A DNA stretch of 64,000 bases from Gentiana macrophylla (taxonomy: Eukaryota; Streptophyta; Magnoliopsida; Gentianales; Gentianaceae): positions 60,854,407 to 60,918,406 of the forward strand of contig CM047817.1 in assembly GCA_026214975.1 (NCBI GenBank). The letters run 5' to 3'. Position numbers and translations under genes: made by a program. Positions 44,304-56,905 of the stretch are shown one piece after another; positions within the stretch are counted from its first letter, which is position 1, and every line of letters begins with the position of its first letter. A model generated the notes under the pieces. That model saw nothing but the letters and a program-made list of their open reading frames with translations. It did no database searches and was not told where the DNA came from.

Positions 44304-44700
44304 GAGAAGTCAGTCCGACCTAGCCCAGCTTGCCGTGCTTTTAGACGAGAAATCAGCACTAGCCTGGCCTTGCTCATCCAAAGTTCCATGCTAGAAGTCA
44401 GTCCGACATGGCCCCGCTCGCCATACTTTTAAACAAGAAGTCAGCACTAGCCTGGTCCTGCTCGTCCAAAACTCCATACGAGAAGTCAGTCCGACCTGGC
44501 CCTACTCACCGTGCTTTTAAATGAGAAATCAACACTAGCCTGGCCCTGCTAGTCCAAAACTCCATGCGAGAAGTCAGTCCGACTTTGCCCTGCTCACCGT
44601 GCTTTAAAACGAGAAATTAGCACTAGCCTGGCCCTACTCGTCCAAAACTCCACGTGAGAAGCCCGTCTAACCTAACTCGGCTCGCCGTAAACTTGTGTGA
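44304..44700. repeat. 88-bp tandem repeat made of two ~44-bp halves
   Basis: GAGAAGTCAGTCCGAC starts at 44304, 44392, 44480 and 44568, with a decayed fifth start at 44656. All spacings are exactly 88 bp. Each unit splits into two similar halves (GAGAAGTCAGTCCGACCTGG... and GAGAAATCAGCACTAGCCTGG...), so it is a dimeric higher-order repeat. It lies between the protease fragment and the antisense ORF. Confidence 0.92.
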
Positions 44701-44987
44701 AAGGCCAACACTACATGGTCCTACTAGCATAAAGCTAAAGTTAACCCCATCGGTTAAGATCAAATACCTAACTCATAAGTATCCAAGCACACGCATTGGG
44801 CTCGGCCTCATACATATGGTGAAAAATTACAAGTATGCCATCCAAGTTTTAGAATAATGAATGGAATACAGGGGGCATACCCCAACAAGAAGAGAAAAAA
44901 AGAATAACTCAAAAAACAGAAGTACGTTAACAAAACAACTTCTTTCCCTATCAAACAAAATCATATTACAAAATTTTAAAACAAACT
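44701..44987. other. Spacer after the tandem repeat
   Basis: AT-rich non-coding DNA with no supported feature. It separates the repeat from the end of the antisense ORF. Confidence 0.5.
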
Positions 44988-46816
44988 TTAAGAGTCAGGA
45001 GTCGAGCTCTTCTGAGGCTCGGACGAGGGAGCCGAGACGGAAGCAGCAGCAGGTTGGGGAGCATAGTTGGACACAATGTCCACCCCGGCCTTAAAATCCT
45101 GCATGTGCTCGGTATAGGCCGCGCCTATTCCTTGCTTATAGTAAACCTTCTTAGGAAGGTCATCCAGTACAAGGGAAGGATACTGTATCATTGCCTCGTC
45201 CACTCCCTTGGTGTACCTATGGTTTAGGATGGGGATAAGTAGCACCTTCAAGGCCTCAGCAAAGTCTGCGAAAGCCTTATACTCTTGAACAACCTCGGCA
45301 CACCGAACCGGGATTGTGGCTTCTAGATTGGCCATCCTCGCTTGGAGGTCGGTGACCTCCTGTTCCTTCATCCTTTTCTCCTTGGCGAGCTCACTCGCCA
45401 GAGACTTCAGCTCACCCTCTTGAGCTATGAGCTGGGCCTGTAGAACCTGCATCTCCGTGTCTTTGAGCTTGGCAGCCGCCCTGAGCTCTTCTCGTGTCCT
45501 CCTCAGCTCGTCAATCTTGCTCTTCTGGGCAGCTGAGTCAGCGGAGGCTTTGCCCAGTCTCCTAAAAACTTCCTCGCCAATCGTAGCCCCCTGAATTCTT
45601 AAGCAGAGAAGGTTAAAGACCATCAAGAGGTCGGCTATAAAATAAAAAGGAATAAGGACAAATCACTTATGAGTTTCATGGTCCTACAACCTATAATAGC
45701 CAACTCCTCGTCAGACATGCTGGCGACCCGCTGCTGCTCGGAAGCAGCTTTCTCCTGAGCCCCCTCAGCAGCTTTGGACTTGCCTTTCTTTGAGGGATGA
45801 CTATCGTGTGAGATCGGCCTCAGCCGCCCCTTCTTCCCGAGAGACAAATTTTTCTCCATCGCCTTCTCAGGAATTTCCAGATCGACCTGCTCCCGAGGGG
45901 GAGCGGATGAAGAAGTACCCGTTGCAGTAGCATTCACGATAGGATCCTCCACAGACATGCTTCGGACGGACGGTGTTGGCTCGGGCTGACGTACCGTATC
46001 TTCACCCTCCGCTCTAGCTAATAGATCGGCAAAATCGGACAGTGAAAGTATGAACCAAGTATTAGTCGGACAAAAGCATATGTTTACAACAAAGCTAAAT
46101 TACAAAGGAAAAGGTCCTACATGACTTCCACTCAGTCTTAGTAAATTCCACGTAGGGGTCAGGCCCCGCGTCCTCTAACCGTGCTGCTGTGATCAGCTCA
46201 TTGTATAGATCCTGCCATTCAATAGAATACCCACACTGGTGGATCTTCTCCACCAACTTATCCGGTAACTCCGGACGGTTGTCCTTATCCAGCTCGTCCA
46301 TATTCCACCGACTCAACTCGGGGTGATTTTCGTGATGTACAAAGAAGAATCTCTCATTTGACCGTTTGAAAGAGTCCTTGCCTTTGGGCAGTATGGGGAC
46401 GTCAGCTGACCGACCCTGCCTCCTAGAAAAGTAGTATCGGTAAGGTTGGTCCTTTACCCTTATGCGGTGATAAAATTACGTAAACTTCTTCACCGTGAAC
46501 CGCATATTGAGTAACCGGCACCAGATAGCAAAACCGATGATGGCCCTAATACCATTGGGGCTATCTAGGAAAGCCCGAGCCCGTAATGCTAGAGTACAGC
46601 AAGGAGGGCCAGGCAAAAAGGCACCATCTGACCCGCCTCGAAATATTCTCAATGAACTGTATAGAAACACTTCGGCGGGTTTAGGGCAAACATATGTGGC
46701 CCCGAAGGTAACCTCGGAGCGTATCTCTCCCTATCAACCCCATATAGCTCACATATCTCATCCAGGTCACCCTGACCTAGGATGGATTCAACATCGCTAC
46801 TGTCAGCAATAGCCAT
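44988..46816 (-). pseudogene. Antisense ORF of Tat-like element (gypsy-type accessory protein)
   Basis: On the minus strand a start at 46816 (MAIADSSDVESILGQGDL) leads to PHMFALNPPKCFYTVH and, past stops, YFEAGQMVPFCLALL. This resembles the plant 'putative gypsy-type transposon' N-terminal domain. Later blocks are 46316-46095 (KTEWKSCRTF), 45958-45635 (basic: HPSKKGKSKAAE) and 45626-44988. The last has a long coiled coil (LRAAAKLKDTEMQVLQAQL...) and a KKVYYKQGIGAAYTEHM tail. Gaps of 14-140 bases between blocks could be introns or decay. Opposite-strand accessory ORFs of this kind are known in Tat elements; function is unknown. Confidence 0.7.
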
Positions 46817-47215
46817 CTTTGTGGATTTAGACCTAGGGTTTCGGCAAAGTCAGACTTTTGTCTAAGGATGAAAGAAATCAGGCTACAAAGCTAAATTGCG
46901 AGAGAAAAAGCACTTACTTGGAAAAATAGATTTGAAGATGAAGAGGAGAATAGAAAACGGCAAGCGGGGGATGAACCTTCTGCTTTAATAATTACTGATG
47001 AGGTGAAACGTTTGATATGACGGGGTTATAACCCCCTTCACCTTGAGAAACTCCCACAATAAGAGATAGTGGGCAATGACGCCTCGATTCTCGGGACAGT
47101 TACTGAGGCGTCATAGCTAACCTTGCCACCTGGCATCCTAAATTCAAAACCTATAAGTTAGATGACCGAGCCAAGCTACCACTTAGGAAGACCCGAGCCG
47201 ACCAACCAATGTTCG

Positions 47216-47409
47216 GCTGGATCTGGGGGGCTTATAACGATGCTCAGAATTGAACTTACCTATGTGTCACCCTTTTAGTAGCCCAACATTAAGTTTAGAC
47301 AGAGAAAGGCTGTCTAAGGGATCAGAACTCCCAGAAGCCGATCTGGGGTAGCTCGGCCGCTCTCCCCCAAACTCTCTAGGTCGGCCGAGGCTCAGGGCCG
47401 ATCTTCGAG
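47216..47409 (+). repeat. Polypurine tract and first part of Tat-like 3' LTR
   Basis: GGATCTGGGGGGCTTA (47219-47234) is the polypurine tract. The LTR starts at 47235 as TAACGATGCTCAG (TG mutated to TA) and is interrupted after TCGAG at 47409 by Gypsy-C. Confidence 0.85.
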
Positions 47410-49559
47410 TGATGAGAGATAAATTTATGATCATTATTATGACATTTCACCCCAATATTGATACCATTTTGAGCATTATTGTATCAAATCAAGTCAAAAT
47501 TACTAAGTTTTATTCAAATGTATAATTAGTAGTTATTATATAAATTATCGTATTTTTATAAGTTTTATAAGTTTTGCACGGTTTTAGTGACCCGAGTGTC
47601 GTGGTCTACATTTTACGGGTATTTTCTGTTTGTTTCTTTGCGAATCCTAAGATGAATCGAAATCCAGTATCGACACTTTTGAAGTCAATTCAAGTCATTG
47701 AAAGGAAGTTATAAAGCGTCACTGATATAAGTCAAATGATCAAAAGGATAATCGTTTCTTAAATAAAAATCCCGAGTATCGATGGGAATGACCCTTCAAA
47801 ACGACATTTTCAGAAAACGTGTTCTTCACGAAAGTTATAGATCTTCAAGTAAACGTTCCGATGCACTATGAATCACGTCAATCGGATTTCTACAACTCAA
47901 GTTATGGTCAAGTGGCTAATCGATTCGTAATCCCGAAAACAACTCGTAATACGACGGGCTAATCAAAAAGGCGTTTTCTGAAGAAGAGTCCTTAATGAAA
48001 GTTTTAGAGCTTTCCGAGAGCTTAATTATGACATTTGGGTCATAATTTTTGGAGGTCTACAACTTAAGTTACAAATTTTAGAAGTTTAATATACAATTAT
48101 TGATTATATATAACTTATATAATCATTAGTTTGTAAATCTTTGCACATGGGTTATGATTACGGCATGTGGAGTAATCATTTAACGGACCGGTCCGGCTCC
48201 ATTTCAGGACCGGTCCGGCCTTTACACTTTGCCTATATATATGAGAGCAGATGCAGATGAATCGATGCCCCTCTTCTTTCCCTTTCTCTGCTTTCTCTCC
48301 GTCTCTGTTCTTTTTATTTTTTTTTGTTGTAGATCATATATACATATATATGATATATATATAGATCTATATCTCTTTTATCTTTTTATTTTATTTTCGG
48401 GGCCCGTATATATACATATGTCTATGTATGTATATATATTTTTTATATATATAAATAAATTATTACCGTTGTAATGCTAGGAAAATCTCGGAAGTTCGGT
48501 ATTCTTTGAAGTCGTTGTAATGTCCGGAAGAGTACAACCTCCGAATCAACAAATTTGTAATCGGGTATTTTTCTAAAGTATTATGTTTGTTGTTTTATAT
48601 ATATATATGAATAAAGTAGTTATAGTATCGTTATAATGGTAGAATAATTATCGAAGATTGTAGATCATGAAATGACCCGATTCACTTGCTTGTAATCGGT
48701 AATCTATTCTAATATTATGATGTATACTATATCTATAATAATGTTAAGCTAAAAATATATCTAGCCAAGATATAAATCGAATTAGTTATTCTTTTATAGA
48801 TCTGGATGATTGACTATGGTAAAAATGATTAAAATTAATTATGATGAATCTCTTTCTATTTTGAACTTAATGTACGGATAGAAAGACCGGAGGGTAAAAT
48901 TGGCCGAGTGAAAACGTGACAACGGAATCCTATTTCCTACCCGGGGGCAGATTTGTCCTAGAAAAACAAATCTTATTAAAATTTGTGCTCGAGATCTAAT
49001 TACGTCAATTTATCTATTTCTAACGAAGATTCTAAAATATTGACCGCATGACAAAACGGTAGTGACCCGATCTTTTGGATGACGTAGGATAGTTAAATGA
49101 GACATATGACAGTTTCATACGCTCGTGTGAGAAGGAACTGTTGAGCTGAGGAGTGCACCGTTTCACATAATTTACACCTTGAATAAAGGAAGATATGTCT
49201 CATTTATTTCTACTAAAAGATATTGATTCAGTAAAGTATTCTTGGCTAGATCCAAAAATATATATATTATCTATTTTTATATTTATATATTTATTTACTG
49301 CTTTACTAACAATCTAACTAATCTAACGATCTAACCCGATAAAACTGGTAAAAACTGCGACTTAGATCGAGTTAATAATAGCTTCTTGGTGTTTAACCAC
49401 ACTTTGAATTATGCCTTCGTTTCCCTGTGGATACGATACTCGACTCACCGGACTAGCATTACGATTTGACCCGGTACACTTTGCCGGTTAGGATCAGATA
49501 GCCTAGGTAATGTCCGTCGCCTTTCGCGCCGTTTCCAAGGTTAGGTTTAGGTCTTTCCA
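47410..49559 (+). repeat. Gypsy-C 5' LTR
   Basis: Begins TGATGAGAGATAAATTTATG. It has two GGACCGGTCC palindromes (48184-48195 and 48207-48216) directly upstream of the TATATATAT box at about 48234. The R/U5 region carries TTCCCTGTGGATACGA at 49421. It ends TCTTTCCA. The short hydrophobic frame at 48229 lies in TA-rich leader DNA and is not a gene. Confidence 0.9.
48184..48242 (+). promoter_or_regulatory. Gypsy-C LTR promoter: two palindromes and TATA box
   Basis: CGGACCGGTCCG (48184-48195) and GGACCGGTCC (48207-48216) are followed 18 bases later by TATATATAT. The identical arrangement is at 54722-54780 in the other LTR. It is probably the core promoter with a dimeric factor site; this is inferred from position only. 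Confidence 0.6.
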
Positions 49560-49566
49560 TGATTTT

Positions 49567-49584
49567 TGGCGCCGTTGCCGGGGA
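49567..49584 (+). other. Gypsy-C primer-binding site, tRNA-Asp
   Basis: TGGCGCCGTTGCCGGGGA fully matches the complement of the 3' 18 nt of plant tRNA-Asp as I recall it. Confidence 0.88.
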
Positions 49585-49899
49585 AACGACGCTAATTCAT
49601 TGTGTCTATGGTTACTACTTGTATTAGCTCAAAATTCTCGAGGATAAGTCAACACTCTTCTTATCTCATTTCTTTTTTATTTTCCGTTGGTATCTACCTT
49701 CTTTTAGTTACCAATTTTATTCTTCTATAAAATTCGAGCATTTTCTATTTTTGTTAGTTGATGACCAGAAGTGGTAAGGCCCCACTCAATCCTTATAAAC
49801 CTGATTTAAACACGAAGGCAGTTAAGAGTAGAGTGTAAACGCGGTCATATCAGTCAGGGAAATCCTGACCAAGTATCATCTTCAAATCGAAATACGAGA

Positions 49900-51693
49900 A
49901 TGACTGAAATCAATAATGAAACACCGGAACAAGGGCTTGATCATGCCCAAGGGAATAGAAATAATCAGAATCGGAATAAGCATAATCACCCACCAACCCC
50001 GAGACTTATTTGTGATCAGACCGTAAGAAGGTACCAGATTAATAATCCAATTCGTTTACCCAATAAAGGAGAAATTAATTTCGAAATAAAATCTCATCTT
50101 TTTGGTTTAATTGACACAAGAGCTCAATTTCTAGGAGAAGATGATGAGGATCCACATCATCATCTCTATCTTTTCGAAGAGTTGTGTAATACAGCCAAAA
50201 GTCATGGTGCTCATCGGGAATTAACGAGGATGTCTTTGTTTCCTTTTTCTTTAAAAGGAAGAGCACGAGATTGGTTTGTCACTTCCACATCATTCATCGA
50301 CTAGTTGGGAGGATATTCAAACCGAGTTTTTAAAGCAATATTTTACTCTGGTAGAAAATTGGAATTAATAGTCGAGATTGCTAACTTTAGACAAGGATCC
50401 GAAGAAACGTTTGGGAATGCTTTGGGAAGATTTAAAAGCTACTAAGAGCTTGTCCCGATCATGGTTATTCTTAGAAATGCAAATCCAACTTTTACGTCAG
50501 TAAATTAAGGAGAGACTCACGTGCGGATGTAGATCATGCATGTGGTGGTTCGTTAATGATGAGTGAAGCCCAAATAGTTTACGATGCTATAGAAAAGATT
50601 TCCAAATATAATCGAATGTGGGAAACCGGTTCTAGCACAAGAAAAGTAGCTTTTGCAGGAGAATGTACACCGAATACGGAAGTTCTAGCACACTTGGAGA
50701 ATTTGAGTAGGAAATTTGACGGCTTATTAGCCAAGAAACTATAAACTCGAGAAAATATCATACCGAATGACTACTCAAATCATGATAATGTGTCATTAGG
50801 GATGGAAGAACCAGAAGTCTATTCAAGGGAAAAGGTGAGTTTTTTAAAACAGCATAGGAATTTGAACGATACATATTCAAACTCTTTTAATGCTATTAGA
50901 AGAGATCACCCTACTTTTCGTTGGTCTGAAACCCCTAGTAAGCCAGGACAACCGCTGTATCCAGTTCAATATAAGAATCCATATCAAGGTTATCAAGGAG
51001 ATACCACGAATCAAAATCTACAATCATTACCTAAACCGTATCCACAACATACCACTCAAAGCATACCAGTAACTCAGAGTTCAACTCAACCTGAAGGAGT
51101 TGATAAATGGGATAAATTAATGGAAAATCGGATGGGTGTGATATCTACTCAAGCTCGAATATAGAAACCATGATGACTTCTATGAGTACAAATCACTAAG
51201 GATATGAGCACGTTGAAAACATCTATGAGTGGGCATGATACCGAGAATAAGAATTATAGAAGGTTCATTGAGGAACGGAATATCACTTGAGTAGAGAAGT
51301 AGAACGTAAAAGCAAGTAAACCCTCGGAAGGATTGCCAAGTAATATCGAAAGAAACTGAGTGGGGTAAATCTTTGTTATTGTGAAGTGGAAGGATCTGTG
51401 GAAGTAATGGATTAGAAAAATTCGGGAATAATGAAGTAGATGATGATTTAGATGGTAAATATAAGAAGAATATGGAATCTAAAGGGCCATTTCAAACCGA
51501 ACCTTATCCGGCTCAACCTAAATTCACATCGGTTCAAACTGGAAGGGCATCACCACATCCTTTGCATATTTTGAAGAAAAAGGTCTTGAATGATGACACA
51601 CTATGTCTTCAAAAGGCACAATCATTCAAGGAAGCTTTACCATCTTCATCTAACGACAAGGGTAAAGGAGGTATTCATTCTAACCCTACTTGA
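49900..51693 (+). pseudogene. Gypsy-C gag, fragmented
   Basis: The block at 49900-50304 has PRLICDQTVRRYQINNPIRLPNKGEINFEIKSHLFGLI...LTRMSLFPFSLKGRARDWF. That is the capsid start also seen in the Athila-like element at 32700-32290. The frame then breaks. Further blocks are 50556-50744 (VYDAIEKISKYNRMWETGSS), 50790-51164 (VSFLKQHRNLNDTYSN, a Pro/Gln-rich tail, WDKLMENRMGVIST) and 51472-51693. At least five frame changes or stops are present. After it no pol follows. Confidence 0.82.
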
Positions 51694-53944
51694 TCTTGAA
51701 TTACTCCCCATTCCCGAGAAATGAAATGAAAAAGATGAAGTTGGATAATAAGTATGCATATTTTCTTGACACTTTTCGGCACTTAACTATTAATACCCCT
51801 TTCATCGATGTTTGTGTAAGGAGAGCTTAGTTTGGGAGTGAATGATGAGCGTTATCTTCAACATTTACAATTCATTGAAATATCCATACATTACACTAGA
51901 ATCTAGTTCTTGTGTAGACACTTTGTGTTCTCTTGTGGTGGATCGTACTAACACGCAGTAATGGCTGAAGAAGATGACTCAGTAATAATGTGAAAGCTCG
52001 TAAACTCAAAGCTCGAAAATCAAAGGAAAAGGTCAAGAACCGTTGGATTCGACGGCATTCGTCTAACATATGTTGGAAAGCAATATTGATAAAAAGACGG
52101 ATGCAAAGTGCGTGAGGATGACCCACCACCAAAGTGCCTTAAAAGCGAAGCACGGTAAAATCGCTATAGACTATAAATATAGTCAATGACGGGTACTATC
52201 CTTCCCTTTTACTCCTTAAGCATTTATTTCTAGTTGGAACGTGTGCTTAATTGTTACATGCTTTGATGAGTAATTGTTAGAAGTATCCCGTTTTGTTTAG
52301 TATATTATATTAGTTAATCATTATCATTTTAGTTGTTTAAGTATGTCGAGCAAACGACGTTAACCAAAAGCGCTACCGGGAGGCAGCCCGTAAAAATGTT
52401 AAATATAATAATTACTCATACTTTGGATGATACTTTGCTAATACTTAGGATTGATTTTCATTTTGTTTCACCAAGTCTTAAGATGAATGTTTGAATGACA
52501 TTAAACGGGAACGATTAGGCGGTTATCCGAAAATCCTGATGGAAAAAAAAGAGAAAATTCAAATGCATCATTTCTTAGACTTAGGTTGTTAGAACGATTT
52601 GAAATAACCCTTGAGGATCTGGGTATAAAAGACTCAGAGTTAATACTTTGTCACATATTTCATTTCATGATCTAGTCTGTTTTAAATTTCAAATAATGTG
52701 TGACATGTATTAGTTCAACTACTATGGAATATTGTGTGTTTTAAATCAATAAAAGTTTATGTGGTGTGTTTATCTACCCTTTTGCATTACAATCGTCACA
52801 CTCCACAAACTTTTATTTTATTTTACACACAACGGTCATAACTTTGACCCACCCACCCACCCTTTTTTATCATCCGAGTATTTGTTTTGACTTGTTTTAG
52901 TGCACCATTGCTTTCCCAACAACTTATTTACACTCACTTTACATTGAGGACAATGTAAGTTCGTAAGTGGGGAGTGGAGTCGTTGGTCTAGCAATGGAAT
53001 TAATGTTTATTTTGTATCAATAAATCTCTTAGTTTTCGATTTTTTGAGCATTATTTAGTTGATTAAAATAAATCAGTATAAGGTATATATTTCATGGATT
53101 TGAAGATATAATGATCAATTTGGATGTGTATAACCAATGTGAACCGTAAGTGCATTGTAATTCCAAATATATTTGTGTAACATGAATTCCTTCACGTAAG
53201 CCTTTGATATTGAAGTTTAAAATTTTAAATCAGTATCCATTCAAAGATTCTAGTGATTTATCCTATAATAGCAAAGAACTTAGTACCTAACTTTTGAACG
53301 TGTCTTGTGAATATCCGAAGGTTTGAATGTGATAGAAAGGATATAAGTTAAGTTTATGAAAAAAAAAAAAAAGAGATGAACTATATATATGTCGGTTGTA
53401 GCTACCAATGATTTGAGTGCAAGAGGGCGTTATCATAAACGCCCTATATCACTATGAGGTTTAAAAGCTCCCATCGCTCGATGATAGTAGTCCGGCTAGG
53501 GTGTTATCAATAAACGTCCTATTCTTTGGGAATGAAGGCATATGCTACAAATGTGAAAAAAATGACAATGGTTGAAAACTTAGTTATCTTCTCGACTATC
53601 CCTAGTATAAATCGAATGATATGCTTTAGGGATTATCCTAATAAGTACACGGGAGAACTTTGTGTGGAATCTATTCACGCTATACCTAGGAAAGTCATTA
53701 GGATTATCCGAATGGATATTTGTGCGTTTGCTTGAATTTTTCAAGAAAGGATAGTGGAAATTGAAAAGGCTTGTCACACACACACTGTTATACATTTATA
53801 TTGAGGTTAACGCCTGGTTGTAATTCTAATGGTTGCGACATCTCGTTGTCCCTTATATCTTATATCTTCATGAATTTATCTCTCATTCATTTTGTTTTAT
53901 CGCTTGTTTTGCTCGAGGACGACCAAAAGCTAAGTAGGGGGTTG
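51694..53944 (+). other. Non-coding 3' half of Gypsy-C with two polypurine tracts
   Basis: No gene is supported over 2.2 kb. An internal tract, ATTGAGGACAATG...TAAGTGGGGAGTGG, lies at 52942-52978. The terminal tract GCTAAGTAGGGGGTTG (about 53928-53943) is preceded by GCTCGAGGACGACCAAAAG. The two tracts are about 950 bp apart, as in the inner Gypsy element (24620 and 25560). Confidence 0.75.
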
Positions 53945-56104
53945 TGATGAGAGATAAATTTATGATCATTATTATGACATTTCGCCCCAATATTGATACC
54001 ATTTTGAGCATTATTGTATCAAATCAAGTCAAAATTACTAAGTTTTATTCAAATGTATAATTAGTAGTTATTATATAAATTATCGTATTTTTATAAGTTT
54101 TTATAAGTTTTTGCACCGGTTTTAGTGACCGGAGTGTCGTGTCTGTTTTACGCGGGTATTTTCTGTTTGTTTCTTTGCATAATCCTAAGATGAATCGAAA
54201 TCCCAGTATCGACACTTTTTGAAGTCAATTCAAGTCATTGAAAGGAAGTTATAAAGCGTCACTGATATAAGTCAAATGATCAAAAGGATAATCGTTTCTT
54301 AAATAAAAATCCCGAGTATCGATGGGAATGACCCTTCAAAACGGCATTTTCAGAAAACGTGTTCTTCACGAAAGTTATAGATCTTCAAGTAAACGTTCCG
54401 ATGCACTATGAATCACATCAATCGGATTTCTACAACTCAAGTTATGGTCAAGTGGCTAATCGATTCGTAATCCCAAAACGACTCGTAATACGACGGGCTA
54501 ATCAAAAAGGCGTTTTCAAGAAGAGTCCTTAATGAAAGTTGTAGAGCTTTCGAGAGCTTAATTATGACATTTGGATCATAATTTTTGGAGGTCTACAACT
54601 TAAGTTACTTAATTTTAGAAGTTTAATATACAATTATTGATTATATATAACTTATATAATCATTAGTTTGTAATCGCTTTGCACATGGGTTATGATTACG
54701 GCATGTGGAGTAATCATTTAACGGACCGGTCCGGCTCCATTTCAGGACCGGTCCGGCCTTTACACTTTGCTTATATATATGAGAGAGAGATGCTGAGATG
54801 AATCGATGCCTCTTCTTTCCCACTTTCTCTCGCTTTCTCTCCGTCTCTGTTCTTTTTATTTTTTTTGTTGTAGATCATATATACATATATATGATATATA
54901 TATAGATCTATATCTCTTTTCTCTTTTTATTTTATTTTCGGGGCCCGTATATATACATATGTCTATGTATGTATATATATGTTTTTTTATATATATAAAT
55001 AAATTAGTACCGTTGTAATGCTGGGAAAATCTCGGAAGTTCGGTATTCTTGTCAAGTCGTTGTAATGTCCGGAAGAGTACAACCTCGAATCAACAAATTT
55101 GTAATCGGGTATTTTTCTAAAGTATTATGTTTGTTGTTTCCATATATATATATGAATAAAGTAGTTATAGTATCGTTATAATGGTAGAATAATTATCGAA
55201 GATTGTAGATTCAAGCGGAAATGACCCCGATTCAATGATTGTAATCGGTAATCTATTCTAATATTATGATGTATACTATATCTATAATAATGTTAAGCTA
55301 AAAATATATCTAGCCAAGATATAAATCGAATTAGTTATTCTTTTATAGATCCGGATGATTGACTATGGTAAAAATGATTAAAATTAATTATGATGAATCA
55401 CTTTCTATTTTGAACTTAATGTACGGATAGAAAGACCGGAGGGTAAAATTGGCCGAGTGAAAAGCGTGACAACGGAATCCTATTTCCTACCGGGGCGATT
55501 TGTCCTAGAAAAACAAATCTTATTAAAATTTGTGCTCGAGATCTAATTACGTCAATTTATCTATTTCTAACGAAGATTCTAAAATATTGACCGCATGACA
55601 AAACGGTAGTGACCCGATCTTTTGGATGACGTAGGATAGTTAAATGAGACATATATGATTTTCATACGCTTCGTGTGAAAAGGGCTCATTGGTGAGAGTG
55701 CACCGTTTCACATAATTTACACCTTGAATAAAGGAAGATCTGTCTCATTTATTTCTACTAAAAGATATTGATTGAAGAAAGTATTCTTGGCTAGATCAAA
55801 AATATATATATTATCTATTTTTATATTTATATATTTATTTACTGCTTTACTAACAATCTAACTAATCTAACGATCTAACCCGATAAAACTGGTAAAAACT
55901 GCGACTTAGATCGAGTTAATAATAGCTTCTTGGTGTTTAACCACACTTTGAATTATGCCTTCGTTTCCCTGTGGATACGATACTCTGACTCACCAGACTA
56001 GCATTACGATTTGACCCGGTACACTGCCGGTTAGGATCTGTATAGCCTAGGTAATGTCCGTCAGCTTTCTGGCGCCGTTTCCAAGGTTAGGTTTAGGTTT
56101 GTCA
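53945..56104 (+). repeat. Gypsy-C 3' LTR
   Basis: Collinear with 47410-49559; ends GGTTTGTCA. Palindromes at 54722-54733 and 54745-54754, TATA box near 54772. Differences from the 5' copy are enriched at CAG/CTG sites (for example CGTCAGCTTTCTGGCGCCG at 56057 against CGTCGCCTTTCGCGCCG at 49515). Confidence 0.9.
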
Positions 56105-56109
56105 CCGAG

Positions 56110-56634
56110 CAGTATAGGCACAGATATTATCCTGACCCCTACAGGTCAGCCAATACTTATGTTCAAACTTTCTCCCATCCGATCTATAAGGTCGGCCTAG
56201 GTCCCTCTCGGACCAAACCCTTTGCACATGTTCTGAATCAGATAATTATGGAAGGAATCCCGGGCCATAAAGGCTCCAATCTTTATCGTCTAATACGAAT
56301 ATATGAACATCACAATTATCTCCTAAAAATAAGGGAGATCAATTAATCCTTATCATTTCCTTAGGGACCAAGACAATCAGAGTCCATCACATACACGCTA
56401 CACGTTAACTTTAGGGCACAATCCCCTCTATATAAACGATCTCTAAGGAACTACGGAGACTTGATTCCAATTCACACATTGGATACGTAGGCAGCTTGAT
56501 CACCATTAAGTGCAGTCTAAACCCTCAACAAAACACCTCATCTTTTTACCATTTTCTGTGTTCTAGAGGCTTTAACAGGTTATCAATAGGAGTCAAAATA
56601 CCTGAATCCATATAGACGATTTTCGGAATCGTCA
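56110..56634 (+). repeat. Second part of Tat-like 3' LTR
   Basis: Resumes CAGTATAGGCACAG, collinear with 43208-43738, and ends CGGAATCGTCA before the target duplication GTATT. Confidence 0.9.
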
Positions 56635-56639
56635 GTATT

Positions 56640-56900
56640 AAACTCACAGAACTAAAGTTCACATTTCTGATAGTTCCAAAGTTGTTTACAATTTATGGAA
56701 ATAAAGTAAATCATAGTTGTAATGTGCAGAAACGTCAGATAAAGTGGCGTTACAATGAATACATCAACGTCAGTGCTGCAAACGTTCAAGGCACGACAGT
56801 AACGGCAAGCTCACTGACGTTCCTGGTTCACCATAAACGTTTACAATGTTGACGTTTATGGGAACTTCCGTAACAGCGACGTTCCTGATTAACAAGTGAC
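56640..56900. other. ACGT-rich intergenic DNA, left of solo LTR
   Basis: Seven ACGT-core words lie within about 160 bp (AACGTCAG, CAACGTCAG, AAACGTTC, GACGTTCC twice, AAACGTTT, GACGTTTA), some as inverted pairs such as CCATAAACGT / ACGTTTATGG near 56834-56862. More occur at 58694-58765 on the other side of the solo LTR. Arrays of this kind are seen in subterminal regions of some DNA transposons, but no terminal repeat was found. Confidence 0.45.
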
Positions 56901-56905
56901 AACAA

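Larger units (their letters stand above)
47410..56104 (+). mobile_element. Gypsy-C: gag-only Ty3/gypsy element
   Basis: LTRs 47410-49559 and 53945-56104 surround 4.4 kb with a perfect tRNA-Asp PBS, a degraded Athila-like gag, and about 2.2 kb of non-coding DNA ending in a polypurine tract. No protease, reverse transcriptase or integrase is present. Flanks are TCGAG (47405-47409) and CCGAG (56105-56109). The uninterrupted site in the sister LTR reads CCGAG, so the left copy changed by one base. Confidence 0.9.
43036..56634 (+). mobile_element. Tat-like Ty3/gypsy element, gag- and pol-deleted
   Basis: The left LTR 43036-43738 and the right LTR (47235-47409 plus 56110-56634) are about 700 bp each. 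They are flanked by GTATT on both sides (43031-43035 and 56635-56639). LTR ends are TGACGAT / ATCGTCA, inverted copies. The interior keeps a protease fragment right after the PBS, an 88-bp tandem repeat and a decayed antisense ORF. Extra antisense ORFs and tandem repeats between pol and the 3' LTR are known for Tat-lineage elements. Gypsy-C is inserted in the right LTR. Confidence 0.88.

Noticed and set aside
44304..44700. Regular 88-bp repeats considered as a CRISPR-like array
   Set aside because: There are no unique spacers between constant repeats; whole units are duplicated, inside a plant retrotransposon.
48229..48474. Short hydrophobic ORF, repeated at 54806-55018
   Set aside because: It lies in TA-rich LTR leader DNA just after the TATA box; composition alone explains it.
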